From contig JAVXEO010000028.1 in the NCBI GenBank assembly GCA_036658435.1, forward strand, positions 1 to 26,109: a stretch of 26,109 nucleotides of DNA. Reading direction: 5' to 3'. Of the stretch, positions 7,608 through 15,760 are shown in pieces (position 1 is the stretch's first letter; each line of letters begins with the position of its first letter). The stretch is from DIGJ01 sp036658435. GTDB lineage: Bacteria > Bacillota > Clostridia > Lachnospirales > Lachnospiraceae. The position numbers and the translations under genes are program-made. The notes under the pieces were generated by a model. The model was not told the origin of the DNA, did no database searches, and saw nothing but the letters and a program-made list of their open reading frames with translations.

Positions 7608-8342
7608 TCATAACTTAATATAATCTTTTATTTTATTATAAACGCCGCTTTTTATTCCTTCGATTTTCATAAGGTCCTCCAAGCTTCCATAAGTTCCATT
7701 TTTTTCTCGATAAGACAAGATTGCTTCTGCTTTTGCCTCACCAATCCCCGTTAAGGTCATCAATTCTGCTTTCGATGCCGTATTGATATTCACTTTTCCA
7801 TCCGATTCCGATGTTTCCAATACCTCTGCCGTTTCTTTGCTTTCTTTTGTCAGAGATTCCTTTTGGCTCATTTCTTTCCTTCTCTTTTTGGCTTCTTTTT
7901 TGGTTAAAATGCAAATTTTTCCACCATCTTCAATCTTAGCTGCCAAATTCCAATCTTCCAAATCCGCGTCATCACAAAGGCCCCCGGAACGTTCTATTGC
8001 ATCGTTCACCCGGTCCCCGGTCTTTAACGCATATACCCCTGGATTTTTAACTGCACCACAAATATAAACTTCTATGGTTTCTATACTTTTAGTATCTATG
8101 CTTTTCGTATCTATGCTTTCTATACTTTTAGTATCTACACTTTCCCTTGCATTCTCTGTTTTTCTTTTTTCTTTTTTTTCATCCTTATCTTCATCTTCCC
8201 ATTCTTCTTCTGAAAAAAAAGTATCTTCTACCATCCCGTCCTTCTTTGGACTGAAAGACTTTCTTAACAAGAAATAGGCGCCGCTGCTTAGTATCGTAAA
8301 AATAAGTATATAACAAATCCAATTTTTTTTATCCATATCCAA
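7608..8342 (-). CDS. comEA: Competence DNA receptor ComEA
   Basis: Membrane-anchored double-stranded DNA receptor that hands DNA to ComEC. The 244 residues contain an N-terminal membrane anchor (8-25), an acidic then basic linker (38-68), a tandem repeat (about 69-88, VDTKSIESIDTKSIDTKSIE), an SLBB domain (91-146, IEVYICGAVKNPGVYAL), a charged linker and a C-terminal helix-hairpin-helix DNA-binding domain (183-244, VNINTASKAELMTLTGIG). This is the complete Gram-positive ComEA layout. In B. subtilis comEA, comEB and comEC are adjacent; here a two-component system and a lipoprotein gene separate comEA from comEC, and comEB is absent. A good promoter lies about 50 bases upstream. Confidence 0.93.
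   Translation of the reverse strand: MDMDKKNWICYILIFTILSSGAYFLLRKSFSPKKDGMVEDTFFSEEEWEDEDKDEKKEKRKTENARESVDTKSIESIDTKSIDTKSIETIEVYICGAVKNPGVYALKTGDRVNDAIERSGGLCDDADLEDWNLAAKIEDGGKICILTKKEAKKRRKEMSQKESLTKESKETAEVLETSESDGKVNINTASKAELMTLTGIGEAKAEAILSYREKNGTYGSLEDLMKIEGIKSGVYNKIKDYIKL
8079..8138 (-). repeat. Tandem repeat in the comEA linker
   Basis: Coding repeat of about 12-21 bases giving SIDTKSI units (comEA residues 69-88). Copies of the DNA word GTATCTATGCTTT or GTATCTA (plus strand) recur at 8091-8135. It lies between the membrane anchor and the SLBB domain and probably sets linker length. Slippage here would change the linker in steps of whole codons only if units stay multiples of three. 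Confidence 0.6.
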
Positions 8343-8392
8343 ACTCCCTGTGTATAAAGCCCTCTATACCAAACAGATTAAGATATAGCTTT

Positions 8393-8421
8393 ATTCTACA
8401 CAATTAGTCCAAACTTTACAA
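8393..8421 (-). promoter_or_regulatory. Probable sigma-A promoter of the comEA operon
   Basis: On the minus strand TTGTAA (8421-8416), 17 bases, TAGAAT (8398-8393), about 50 bases before the comEA ATG. It lies between the DMT gene and comEA, so the comEA-to-holA run can be transcribed on its own. Confidence 0.5.
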
Positions 8422-8432
8422 TAGGGAAACAA

Positions 8433-8867
8433 TTATTTCCACTTAAAAGTAAAAACCCCAACTATTATTATGCCTAATCCAATTAATTTTCTCCATTCAA
8501 AGTTTACTTTTTCTATTCCAAACAGCCCAAAAAGTTCCATTAGATAGGATACAAACAACTGGGTTACTACAATAAATATTGCAGATTTTGCCGGTCCCAG
8601 AGCCCCTATACTTTGAATTACCGTAAAGGTAATAAATGCTCCCATAACGCCGCCAAGAAGCATGTATTTATGACTTACTTGAAGTAGGTCCAGTACATGG
8701 CTCTCTTTTCCGGTTATAAACCAGGCAGCCACGCACACCAAACATGCGGAAAATTGAACAAAGCCTGCTGAAATCCATATACTCGTTTCTTTCGTTACAC
8801 CCGTATTGAAGACACCTTGTATACTCATTAAAGCACCTGAAATCATTGCAAGTATAAAGCCCCACAT
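8433..8867 (-). CDS. DMT-superfamily transporter, DUF606/YdcZ-type
   Basis: Small, very hydrophobic membrane protein of 144 residues with about five membrane helices (3-21, 29-50, 68-89, 95-113, 126-142). The opening MWGFILAMISGALMSIQGVFN, the central LLGGVMGAFIT and the LGPAKSAIFIVVTQL segment are typical of the DUF606 (YdcZ) family of half-length drug/metabolite transporters. The substrate is not known. It follows argD by 72 bases on the same strand and may be co-transcribed with the arg operon; an arginine-related export or import role would be pure inference. Lys144 ends the protein after a last helix. Confidence 0.85.
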   Translation of the reverse strand: MWGFILAMISGALMSIQGVFNTGVTKETSIWISAGFVQFSACLVCVAAWFITGKESHVLDLLQVSHKYMLLGGVMGAFITFTVIQSIGALGPAKSAIFIVVTQLFVSYLMELFGLFGIEKVNFEWRKLIGLGIIIVGVFTFKWK

Positions 8868-8939
8868 AAAAGCTCTCCTTTTTACTTACAGTATGTCCTG
8901 ATTTCAAATGCTTTACTCTCTTTTTTTCTTTATTTTTCT

Positions 8940-10127
8940 TTATTTCTCTACCTTTAAAATGGCTTCTAACCTTTCCATCATCTCATCCACATCTTCTTTT
9001 TCAATAATAAGAGGAGGAACAAATCGAATTACATGGCTTCCTGCATTAATTAAAATTACTCCATTGTCCATTGCTTTTTTTATGATATTTCCAACGGGAA
9101 TTGTAAATTCTAGTCCCTGCATCAGTCCTTTTCCACGGCGTTCCAAGATAAAGTCATACTTCTCCACAAGTTGATCTAGGCTGGCTTCTAAATAAGTGGA
9201 AATCTTTCTTACATGTTCTACGATTCCTTCCTTTTCAAATAAATCCAGTACCTTACTTACTGCCGCCATAGCAAATGGATTGCCTCCGTAGGTAGTTCCG
9301 TGGTCCCCTGCTTCCAACACGCCGTCTGCCTTTCCTTTTGTTAAAAATGCACCTACCGGAACCCCGCAGCCAAGAGCCTTTGCCGTAGTCAGGACATCCG
9401 GTGTCACTCCATACTGATGAAATGCATATAGGCTTCCACATCTTCCCATTCCACACTGAATTTCATCAAAAATTAAAAGCATATCCTTTTTATCACAAAG
9501 TTCCCGAACTCCTTTTATAAATTCTTCTGTGGCTGGATATATTCCTCCCTCTCCTTGCACCGGTTCCATAATAATTGCGCAGGTTTTTTCACTCACAAGA
9601 GCTTTTACACTTTCCAAATCATTAAATACTGCAAACTTCACCCCAGTTTCCAACGGTTCAAAAGCTTTTCGATAGGCTTCATTTCCGGTTACCGATAATG
9701 CTCCCGTACTTCTTCCATGAAAGGAGTGCTGCATCGCTATAATTTCAAAGCGCTCCTTCTGACCTTTTTTATAGGTGTATTTTCTGGCAACTTTAATGGC
9801 TCCTTCATTTGCCTCCGTTCCGCTGTTGCAGAAGAATACCTGATCCATCCCCGATGCCTTTGTTATTTTTTCTGCTGCCTCTGCCATTGGCACTGAATAA
9901 AAATAATTGGAAGTATGTAAAAGTTTATCTACCTGATTTTTCAGTGCCTCATTGTACTCTTTGTTTCCGTATCCCAATGCAAAAACTGCAATTCCGGAAG
10001 TGAAGTCCAAATATTTTTTTCCTTCTATATCATACAAATGCGTTCCTTCTCCCCGTTCCAGCACAATCGGGTAGCGATTATAGGTATGAATCAGATTTTC
10101 CTCTGCCTTATTAATATAAGTATTCAT
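8940..10127 (-). CDS. argD: Acetylornithine aminotransferase
   Basis: PLP enzyme that converts N-acetylglutamate semialdehyde and glutamate to N-acetylornithine, the fourth step of arginine synthesis. The 395-residue length is typical. Visible motifs: NSGTEANEGAIKVARK (101-116, phosphate binding), SFHGRSTGALS (135-145), EPVQGEGG (188-195), Asp221 in LLIFDEIQCGMGR (PLP pyridine nitrogen) and the Schiff-base Lys250 in TTAKALGCGVPVGAF. Class III aminotransferases that act on ornithine or GABA look similar, but position after argB in an arg operon settles the name. AGAAGGG precedes the ATG at 10127. The gap to argB is 30 bases. Confidence 0.95.
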   Translation of the reverse strand: MNTYINKAEENLIHTYNRYPIVLERGEGTHLYDIEGKKYLDFTSGIAVFALGYGNKEYNEALKNQVDKLLHTSNYFYSVPMAEAAEKITKASGMDQVFFCNSGTEANEGAIKVARKYTYKKGQKERFEIIAMQHSFHGRSTGALSVTGNEAYRKAFEPLETGVKFAVFNDLESVKALVSEKTCAIIMEPVQGEGGIYPATEEFIKGVRELCDKKDMLLIFDEIQCGMGRCGSLYAFHQYGVTPDVLTTAKALGCGVPVGAFLTKGKADGVLEAGDHGTTYGGNPFAMAAVSKVLDLFEKEGIVEHVRKISTYLEASLDQLVEKYDFILERRGKGLMQGLEFTIPVGNIIKKAMDNGVILINAGSHVIRFVPPLIIEKEDVDEMMERLEAILKVEK

Positions 10128-10157
10128 CTTGTTATTCCCTTCTTATTGGTTTACGTT

Positions 10158-11051
10158 TTACTCTTCATTGGAGTAGCGTTTATTATTTGAAATTGCAGTC
10201 CCAATTCCTCTTTGTGTAAAGAACTCCAGCAAAAGGCAGTTCTTTATTCTTCCATCCAGAATATGTACCCGGCTGACTCCATCTTTAACTGCATCTATAC
10301 AATTTTGTAATTTAGGAAGCATACCGCCTCCAATAAAACCTTCCTTTATATAAGACTCTGCCTCTGTCACTGTCATAGCCGTAATCAGGGAATTTTTGTC
10401 CTCCGGATTTTTGTACACCCCTTCGGTATCCGTAAGAAATGCCAGCTTCTCTGCTTTAATCGCTCTTGCAATGGCACAGGCTGCATCGTCCGCATTAATA
10501 TTATAAGTTTCAAAATCTTCACTGGTTCCAATGGGTGCAATTACCGGGATAAAATCATTTTTCAGCAAAGTATGCACCACCTCCGGATGAACCGTTTTTA
10601 CTTCTCCTACAAAACCAAGGTCCTCCCCTTCCATTCTCTTTTTTTCTACCTTTAAAAGACTGCCGTCTTTACCACTGATCCCAACGGCTTTCACGCCTAC
10701 TTTCTCTAACATCTGCACCAATGTTTTATTGACGCGGTTTAAAACCATTTCGGCAACTTCCATGGTTTCTTCATCCGTCACACGAAATCCCTTTACAAAT
10801 TCAGATTCTTTTCCTATTTTAGAAAGCCAGCTGCTAATTTCCTTTCCTCCTCCATGTACAATTACCGGCTGCATTCCAACTAATTTTAAAAGAGCAACAT
10901 CCCGAATAACACTTTCCTGTCTTTCCTTACTTAACATGGCACTTCCACCATATTTTACCACTACAATTTTATTGTTAAATTCTCTAATATAAGGCAATGC
11001 CTCAATTAAAGTACTGGCTTTTGTCATAACCTCTTCCATATATGCATCCAT
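10158..11051 (-). CDS. argB: Acetylglutamate kinase
   Basis: Phosphorylates N-acetylglutamate with ATP, the second step of arginine synthesis. The 297-residue amino-acid kinase fold shows VVKYGGSAM (31-39), IVHGGGKEIS (64-73, substrate glycine loop), INADDAACAIA and LTDTEGVYKN, and GGMLPKLQNC near the C-terminus. An N-terminal helix (about 3-20, MEEVMTKASTLIEALPYI) precedes the kinase core; this extension is found in arginine-sensitive hexameric forms, so feedback inhibition by arginine is likely. It lies between argJ (23 bases) and argD (30 bases). AGGAGA precedes the ATG. Confidence 0.95.
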   Translation of the reverse strand: MDAYMEEVMTKASTLIEALPYIREFNNKIVVVKYGGSAMLSKERQESVIRDVALLKLVGMQPVIVHGGGKEISSWLSKIGKESEFVKGFRVTDEETMEVAEMVLNRVNKTLVQMLEKVGVKAVGISGKDGSLLKVEKKRMEGEDLGFVGEVKTVHPEVVHTLLKNDFIPVIAPIGTSEDFETYNINADDAACAIARAIKAEKLAFLTDTEGVYKNPEDKNSLITAMTVTEAESYIKEGFIGGGMLPKLQNCIDAVKDGVSRVHILDGRIKNCLLLEFFTQRGIGTAISNNKRYSNEE

Positions 11052-11074
11052 TTTTATTCTCCTTCTCTCTTTTT

Positions 11075-12313
11075 TTAACTACGGTAGTCTCCATTTATTT
11101 TCACATAATCGTAGGTCAAATCACAGCCCCAGGCAGTTGCTTTTTCATCTCCCCGATGCATATTAATCAAAATGTGTATCTCCTTTTCTGATAAAATAGC
11201 ACTAGCCTTTTCTTCACTATACGCCGCTGCTCTTCCATTTCCATAAAGCTGTAGCGTCTCTTTCCTTCCCTGGATCCAGAGCTCTACCGTTTCCGGATCA
11301 AAAACTGCTCCGGAATAACCAAGAGCACATAAAATTCTCCCCCAGTTTGCATCGCTTCCAAATATTGCTGTTTTTACAAGGTTGGATGTAATCACCGATT
11401 TTGCTAAAATTCTTGCTTCTTCCTGGGTTTGTGCATGACAAACGGTAGTCTCTAAAAGCTTCGTCGCTCCCTCTCCATCCTTTGCCATTTCCTTTGCCAA
11501 TGTTTGTGTTACCGAAGCAAGGGCTTTGCAAAAATACTTGTACTCCTGATTTTCTTCGGTAATTTCTTCATTTTCCGCCAGTCCATTGGCTAAAATCAAA
11601 TAGGTATCATTGGTTGAAGTATCCCGATCCACTGAAATCATATTAAAAGATTCTTTGACATCCTGCTGAATTGCTTTTTGCAGCAGTTCCTTTGTTATTT
11701 TAGCATCGGTTGTAATCACGCCTAACATGGTTGCCATATTCGGATGAATCATACCCGATCCCTTGCACATTCCTCCAATGGTTACTGCTTTTCCTTCTAT
11801 TTCCACCGTTACTGCATACTCCTTCTTAACGGTATCCGTTGTCATAATAGCTTTTGCCGCCATGGTTCCACCTTCCCTTTCATGGGAAAGTGCCGGTACC
11901 AGCTTTTCTATTCCAATTTTAACTTTATCCTTTGGAATCTGCATTCCTATAACACCGGTAGACGCCGTAAGCACCTCTTCTTTTTTAATGGCAAGTGCAT
12001 CTGCCATTTCTGATGCCATAAATTCATTAATTTCTTTTCCTTCTTTACCGGTACAAGCATTTGCAATTCCACTATTTAATAAAACAGCATGCACTTCTTT
12101 CCCTTTTTCTACAATTTCTTTGTCCCATAGAACCGGAGCTGCCTTTACTATATTGGTCGTGAAAACTCCTGCCACCTTTGCTTTTTCTTTGCTATATACC
12201 AGTGCCATATCCATTCGATTTTTATACTTAATTCCTGCCTCCGCACCGGATGCTGTAAAACCTTTTGCCGCGGTAACGCCACCTTCTACACTTTTTATAA
12301 CGATTTTATTCAT
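11075..12313 (-). CDS. argJ: Bifunctional glutamate N-acetyltransferase/ornithine acetyltransferase
   Basis: ArgJ moves the acetyl group from N-acetylornithine to glutamate, recycling it (cyclic pathway), and often also makes acetylglutamate from acetyl-CoA. The 412-residue precursor self-cleaves: the motif HPNMATMLG is present and the nucleophile is Thr195 (cut between Ala194 and Thr195). Other family marks: TASTGVIG (117-124), the oxyanion-hole region, GKGSGMI-type GMCKGSGMI (181-189), ATKLLETTV and SDANWGRI, and the end CDLTYDYVKINGDYRS, which is the typical C-terminus. No argA or argE is in the window, consistent with the cyclic route. It sits 51 bases after argC. Confidence 0.96.
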   Translation of the reverse strand: MNKIVIKSVEGGVTAAKGFTASGAEAGIKYKNRMDMALVYSKEKAKVAGVFTTNIVKAAPVLWDKEIVEKGKEVHAVLLNSGIANACTGKEGKEINEFMASEMADALAIKKEEVLTASTGVIGMQIPKDKVKIGIEKLVPALSHEREGGTMAAKAIMTTDTVKKEYAVTVEIEGKAVTIGGMCKGSGMIHPNMATMLGVITTDAKITKELLQKAIQQDVKESFNMISVDRDTSTNDTYLILANGLAENEEITEENQEYKYFCKALASVTQTLAKEMAKDGEGATKLLETTVCHAQTQEEARILAKSVITSNLVKTAIFGSDANWGRILCALGYSGAVFDPETVELWIQGRKETLQLYGNGRAAAYSEEKASAILSEKEIHILINMHRGDEKATAWGCDLTYDYVKINGDYRS

Positions 12314-12364
12314 AACACGTCTCCTTTAAATTTGTTCTTTATAGATTCTTCATTTTACTTCTTA

Positions 12365-13405
12365 TTATGGAAACATAGGAACTAGTTTCAATCCTTCTTT
12401 TTCTTCAAATCCAAACATTAAATTCATATTTTGTATCGCCTGCCCCGCTGCACCTTTTACCAGATTATCCATAGCTCCCATCATAATGATTCGATTGGTT
12501 CGTTCATCAATTTTAAAATTCACATCTGTAAAATTACTGCCTTCTACATAGCGAGTTTCCGGTGTCACATCTTTATCCAGAACACGTATAAAATATTCAT
12601 CCTTATAATACTTGTCATATAAGTCTCTTATCGTTTGGTAATCTACCTTTTTTTTCAGATTTCCATAGGCTGTAACTAAAATTCCCCGGTTCATGGGAAC
12701 TAGGTGTGGCGTAAAGCTTAAAACCACGGGTTCCAGAGAAGCATAGGACAGTTGTTCTTCAATTTCCGGTGTATGCCTATGAGTGGATACCCCGTAAGCC
12801 TTCATATTTTCATTGACTTCACAAAATAAATTTCCAACTTTTGCACCTCTTCCGGCCCCCGATGTTCCTGATTTTGCATCAATAATCAAAGATTTCATAT
12901 CAATTATTCCTTCTTTTGCCAAGGGATATATCGAAAGGAAAGAGCAGGTAGGATAGCATCCCGGATTTGCAACCAATCTGGCTTTTTTTATAAGTTCCCG
13001 ATTGATTTCACACAAACCATAAACCGCTTCTTCTATAAACTGTGGTGCCTTATGCTTCATACCATACCAAGTTTCATAAGTGGTCACTTCTTTAATACGA
13101 AAATCGGCACTTAAATCAATTATTTTTACCTTTTCTAATATTTCTTCCGTAACCACCGAAGCACAATATCCCTGAGGTGTTGCCATAAAGATCACGTCTA
13201 CCATATGGGCAAGTTTTTCCATATCCTCTGCAACGCAAAGATTTTCTACCAGCTGAAACATATTTCCAAATACCTGGTAGTACTTCTGATCAATATAGCT
13301 TTGTGATCCATACCATTTTATCTCTACTTCTTTATGTCCAAGAAGTAAGCGGACAATTTCCTGTCCTGCATATCCGGTTGAGCCAATAATTCCTGCTTTT
13401 ATCAT
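12365..13405 (-). CDS. argC: N-acetyl-gamma-glutamyl-phosphate reductase
   Basis: Reduces N-acetylglutamyl phosphate with NADPH to the semialdehyde, the third step of arginine synthesis. The 346 residues contain the dinucleotide-binding loop GIIGSTGYAGQE (5-16), ATPQGYCASV (75-84), DLSADFR (97-103) and the catalytic Cys150 in VANPGCYPT. SGAGRGAK and HRHTPEIEEQL (substrate pocket) are also present. It is the first gene of argCJBD, with its own promoter 34-62 bases upstream that carries an ARG-box-like dyad across the -10. Confidence 0.96.
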   Translation of the reverse strand: MIKAGIIGSTGYAGQEIVRLLLGHKEVEIKWYGSQSYIDQKYYQVFGNMFQLVENLCVAEDMEKLAHMVDVIFMATPQGYCASVVTEEILEKVKIIDLSADFRIKEVTTYETWYGMKHKAPQFIEEAVYGLCEINRELIKKARLVANPGCYPTCSFLSIYPLAKEGIIDMKSLIIDAKSGTSGAGRGAKVGNLFCEVNENMKAYGVSTHRHTPEIEEQLSYASLEPVVLSFTPHLVPMNRGILVTAYGNLKKKVDYQTIRDLYDKYYKDEYFIRVLDKDVTPETRYVEGSNFTDVNFKIDERTNRIIMMGAMDNLVKGAAGQAIQNMNLMFGFEEKEGLKLVPMFP

Positions 13406-13432
13406 TTTTTATTCATTCCTTTCAAACTTGTT

Positions 13433-13467
13433 TGCATGATTATACATCTTTTTTTTGCATATTGCAA
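13433..13467 (-). promoter_or_regulatory. argC promoter with ARG-box-like operator
   Basis: On the minus strand TTGCAA (13467-13462), 17 bases, TATAAT (13444-13439). The dyad TGCATGATTATACA at 13433-13446 overlaps the -10 and matches eight of ten positions of the ArgR half-sites (TGAAT-N4-ATTCA). Arginine-dependent repression by ArgR is therefore likely; ArgR itself is not in the window. Confidence 0.6.
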
Positions 13468-13494
13468 TGATTTTTCCTTTTTTTTAATTTTTAC

Positions 13495-13523
13495 TTGCAT
13501 ATTATTCATATATGGTGTATATT
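13495..13523 (+). promoter_or_regulatory. argG promoter with ARG-box-like spacer
   Basis: TTGCAT (13495-13500), 17 bases, TATATT (13518-13523). The segment TGCATATTATTCAT at 13496-13509 spans the -35 and spacer and resembles an ARG box with one base less in the middle. Together with the argC site this suggests joint ArgR control of the divergent genes. Confidence 0.55.
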
Positions 13524-13541
13524 TATAACATAAATTTTACC

Positions 13542-13589
13542 GCAGAAATAAAACGTGAAGGGTTTCACACCCACGTTTATGAATTCTGC
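13542..13589 (+). promoter_or_regulatory. Stem-loop in the argG 5' leader
   Basis: Two stacked perfect stems, GCAGAA/TTCTGC (13542-13547 with 13584-13589) and AAACGTG/CACGTTT (13551-13557 with 13572-13578), lie between the promoter and the argG ribosome binding site (GGGAGG, 13607-13612). No U-tract follows, so it is not a terminator. A role in mRNA stability or control is possible. Confidence 0.5.
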
Positions 13590-13620
13590 AAGATAAACAC
13601 ACATTAGGGAGGTTCTTATT

Positions 13621-14847
13621 ATGAAAGAAAAAGTTATTCTGGCGTACTCGGGCGGATTGGATACCACCGCAATTATTCCTTGGTTAAAAGAAAATTTTGA
13701 TTATGAAGTCATCTGCTGCTGTATCGACTGTGGGCAGGAAGAAGAATTGGACGGTTTGCAGGAACGTGCCCGTCTTTCCGGTGCTTCTAAGTTATATATT
13801 GAAAATGTAATTGATGAATTCTGTGATGAATATGTGGTTCCCTGTGTACAGGCAAACTCCATCTATGAAAATAAATATTTATTAGGAACTTCTATGGCAA
13901 GACCGGTTATCGCCAAACGTTTGGTTGAAATTGCCCGAAAAGAGGGGGCTTCCGCAATTTGCCACGGTGCTACCGGAAAAGGAAACGACCAGATTCGTTT
14001 TGAACTTGGAATCAAGGCTTTGGCCCCGGATCTTAAGATTATTGCTGCTTGGAGAAATGATAAATGGACCATGCAGTCCCGTGAAGATGAAATTGCTTAT
14101 TGTAAAGAACATGGAATTCACCTTCCATTTTCCCCGGATTCCAGCTATAGCCGTGATCGGAATTTATGGCATATCAGTCATGAAGGTCTTGAATTAGAAG
14201 ATCCTTCCCTTGAGCCCAACTATGAGCACCTGCTTGTTTTAGGGGTTTCACCTCAAAAAGCACCGGATCAGGAAGAACTCATTACCATGACCTTTGAAAG
14301 CGGAGTTCCAAAAACCTTAAATGGAAAAGCAATGAAAGTTTCAGAATTAATTAAAGAATTAAATGCACTGGGTGGCAAGCACGGAATCGGTATTATTGAT
14401 ATTGTAGAAAATCGTGTGGTAGGAATGAAATCCCGTGGGGTTTATGAGACTCCGGGTGGCACCATCTTAATGGAAGCTCACCAGCAGTTAGAAGAATTGA
14501 TTCTTGACCGTGACACCTATACTATGAAAAAAGATATGGGAAATAAATTCGCAGATATTGTATATGAAGGAAAATGGTTTACTCCACTTCGTGAAGCCAT
14601 TCAGGCTTTTGTGGAATCTACCCAGAAATATGTAACCGGAGAAGTAAAGTTTAAACTTTATAAAGGAAATATCATCAAAGCCGGAACAACCTCTCCTTAT
14701 TCCTTATATAATGAATCTTTAGCAAGTTTTACCACCGGAGATTTATTTGACCATCACGACGCCGAAGGGTTTATTAATTTATTTGGATTGTCCTCTAAAG
14801 TAAGAGCCATGAAAATGCAGGAAGTGAATTCTCAGAAAGAAAAATAA
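13621..14847 (+). CDS. argG: Argininosuccinate synthase
   Basis: Joins citrulline and aspartate with ATP to argininosuccinate, the penultimate step of arginine synthesis. The 408 residues carry the PP-loop AYSGGLDT (8-15), CHGATGKGNDQIRFE (citrulline/aspartate binding), LWHISHEG and VGMKSRGVYETPGG. Length and motif order are those of the type I enzyme. GGGAGG lies 8 bases before the ATG. It is transcribed away from argCJBD and ends at a strong terminator. argH, usually next, is not present in the window. Confidence 0.97.
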   Translation: MKEKVILAYSGGLDTTAIIPWLKENFDYEVICCCIDCGQEEELDGLQERARLSGASKLYIENVIDEFCDEYVVPCVQANSIYENKYLLGTSMARPVIAKRLVEIARKEGASAICHGATGKGNDQIRFELGIKALAPDLKIIAAWRNDKWTMQSREDEIAYCKEHGIHLPFSPDSSYSRDRNLWHISHEGLELEDPSLEPNYEHLLVLGVSPQKAPDQEELITMTFESGVPKTLNGKAMKVSELIKELNALGGKHGIGIIDIVENRVVGMKSRGVYETPGGTILMEAHQQLEELILDRDTYTMKKDMGNKFADIVYEGKWFTPLREAIQAFVESTQKYVTGEVKFKLYKGNIIKAGTTSPYSLYNESLASFTTGDLFDHHDAEGFINLFGLSSKVRAMKMQEVNSQKEK

Positions 14848-14875
14848 TTGACAGAAGATACGATAAAAACATAAA

Positions 14876-14922
14876 CGAAAAAATGCCGCTCCCCTTTACA
14901 TTCTGGGAGCGGCATTTTTTCG
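14876..14922. terminator. Bidirectional intrinsic terminator between argG and the 259-aa gene
   Basis: A perfect 13-bp stem (14881-14893 with 14905-14917, ATGCCGCTCCC/GGGAGCGGCAT plus A/T pairs) with an 11-base loop. T-runs lie on both sides in the respective reading directions, fitting the convergent genes. Confidence 0.92.
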
Positions 14923-14943
14923 CCTATTTTAGTTACTACATGA

Positions 14944-15723
14944 TTAATAATTATTGGGAATCAATCGATTAATTGTACAGAAGTGCTGATAAAATGCATC
15001 CACTTCTTCTGCTTTATCTGAATTACACAAAGATTTTCTTATATCAAATAAAATTCGTTCAATACTCACATTGGTAAAATATTTAAAGGCCGTGTTTCCC
15101 CACCGCTGAAGTTGTTCTTCTTTTGTAAAATAATCCCAAAACAAGGGAGCTTCCTCTTCTTTTAATTTTACTCTATAAAGTTCATGTCCTTCAATCAAAC
15201 CATCTTTGCAGAAACTTCCGACAAAAGTCTCCTTCACCATAAAGGCTCCTATAATTCTGCGGTCTTTTTCCGTCGTTCCTTTTGGGCACTCCGTAAGCAG
15301 ACAAACTGAATTTGGTTTTAATCGATCAGGTATTCGTGGTGAACCCTTAGAATATCCGCTAAGATAATGACCGGTTGATACCGTCCAGGAAGAAAACACT
15401 TCCTCTTTACATTCTGTTTTAATATTGAAGGCAGCTTGTGAGTTCGGCGTAATTTTCAAATTGCTAAGCTCCTGTATTCGATCCAGTGCTTCCCGATCGG
15501 CCTGTTTTTGTTCTTTTTCTTCTTTATTTTTTTTATTTATCATATTGATAATTTCTTTTTGAGCAAAATCATCCTTAAGAGTCAAAAAACGTACAAATGC
15601 TTCCGGATATATAAACTTTTTTTCTTTCTGAGAAAAGCAAATGGTAACCGTGTTATCCGTCAACGCAGTTATGGTTCCTTTTCCAAAGATTTTGTGAACA
15701 ACTGTTTGTTCGATTAATTGCAT
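14944..15723 (-). CDS. Hypothetical protein with N-terminal SH3-like (CarD/UvrD-tail-like) module
   Basis: I do not recognise this 259-residue soluble protein. Residues 1-45 (VVHKIFGKGTITALTDNTVTICFSQKEKKFIYPEAF) have the small beta-barrel pattern of the tudor/SH3-like modules found at the tail of UvrD/PcrA helicases and in CarD-like proteins: H-x-x-F-G-x-G-x-[VI], then a strand and Y-P-x-A-F. A Lys/Glu-rich helix (60-85) follows. The C-terminal two thirds contain SGRxP-type SGYSKGSPRIPDRLKPNSVCLLTECP and IIGAFMVKETF, patterned like a beta-rich ASCH/EVE-like or restriction-related ligand domain, which is only a guess. No membrane segment or signal peptide. AAAGGAG lies 12 bases before the ATG. 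It follows L25 on the same strand by 37 bases and may be co-transcribed. Confidence 0.8.
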   Translation of the reverse strand: MQLIEQTVVHKIFGKGTITALTDNTVTICFSQKEKKFIYPEAFVRFLTLKDDFAQKEIINMINKKNKEEKEQKQADREALDRIQELSNLKITPNSQAAFNIKTECKEEVFSSWTVSTGHYLSGYSKGSPRIPDRLKPNSVCLLTECPKGTTEKDRRIIGAFMVKETFVGSFCKDGLIEGHELYRVKLKEEEAPLFWDYFTKEEQLQRWGNTAFKYFTNVSIERILFDIRKSLCNSDKAEEVDAFYQHFCTINRLIPNNY

Positions 15724-15760
15724 TTTATAACCATACTCCTTTCAAAAAATAGAGAAAATT

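Noticed and set aside
11744..12329. Long plus-strand open frames across argJ
   Set aside because: They are antisense to a clear argJ, show no family motifs and no ribosome binding site.
13882..14121. Minus-strand frames within argG
   Set aside because: Shadows of argG codons without independent support.
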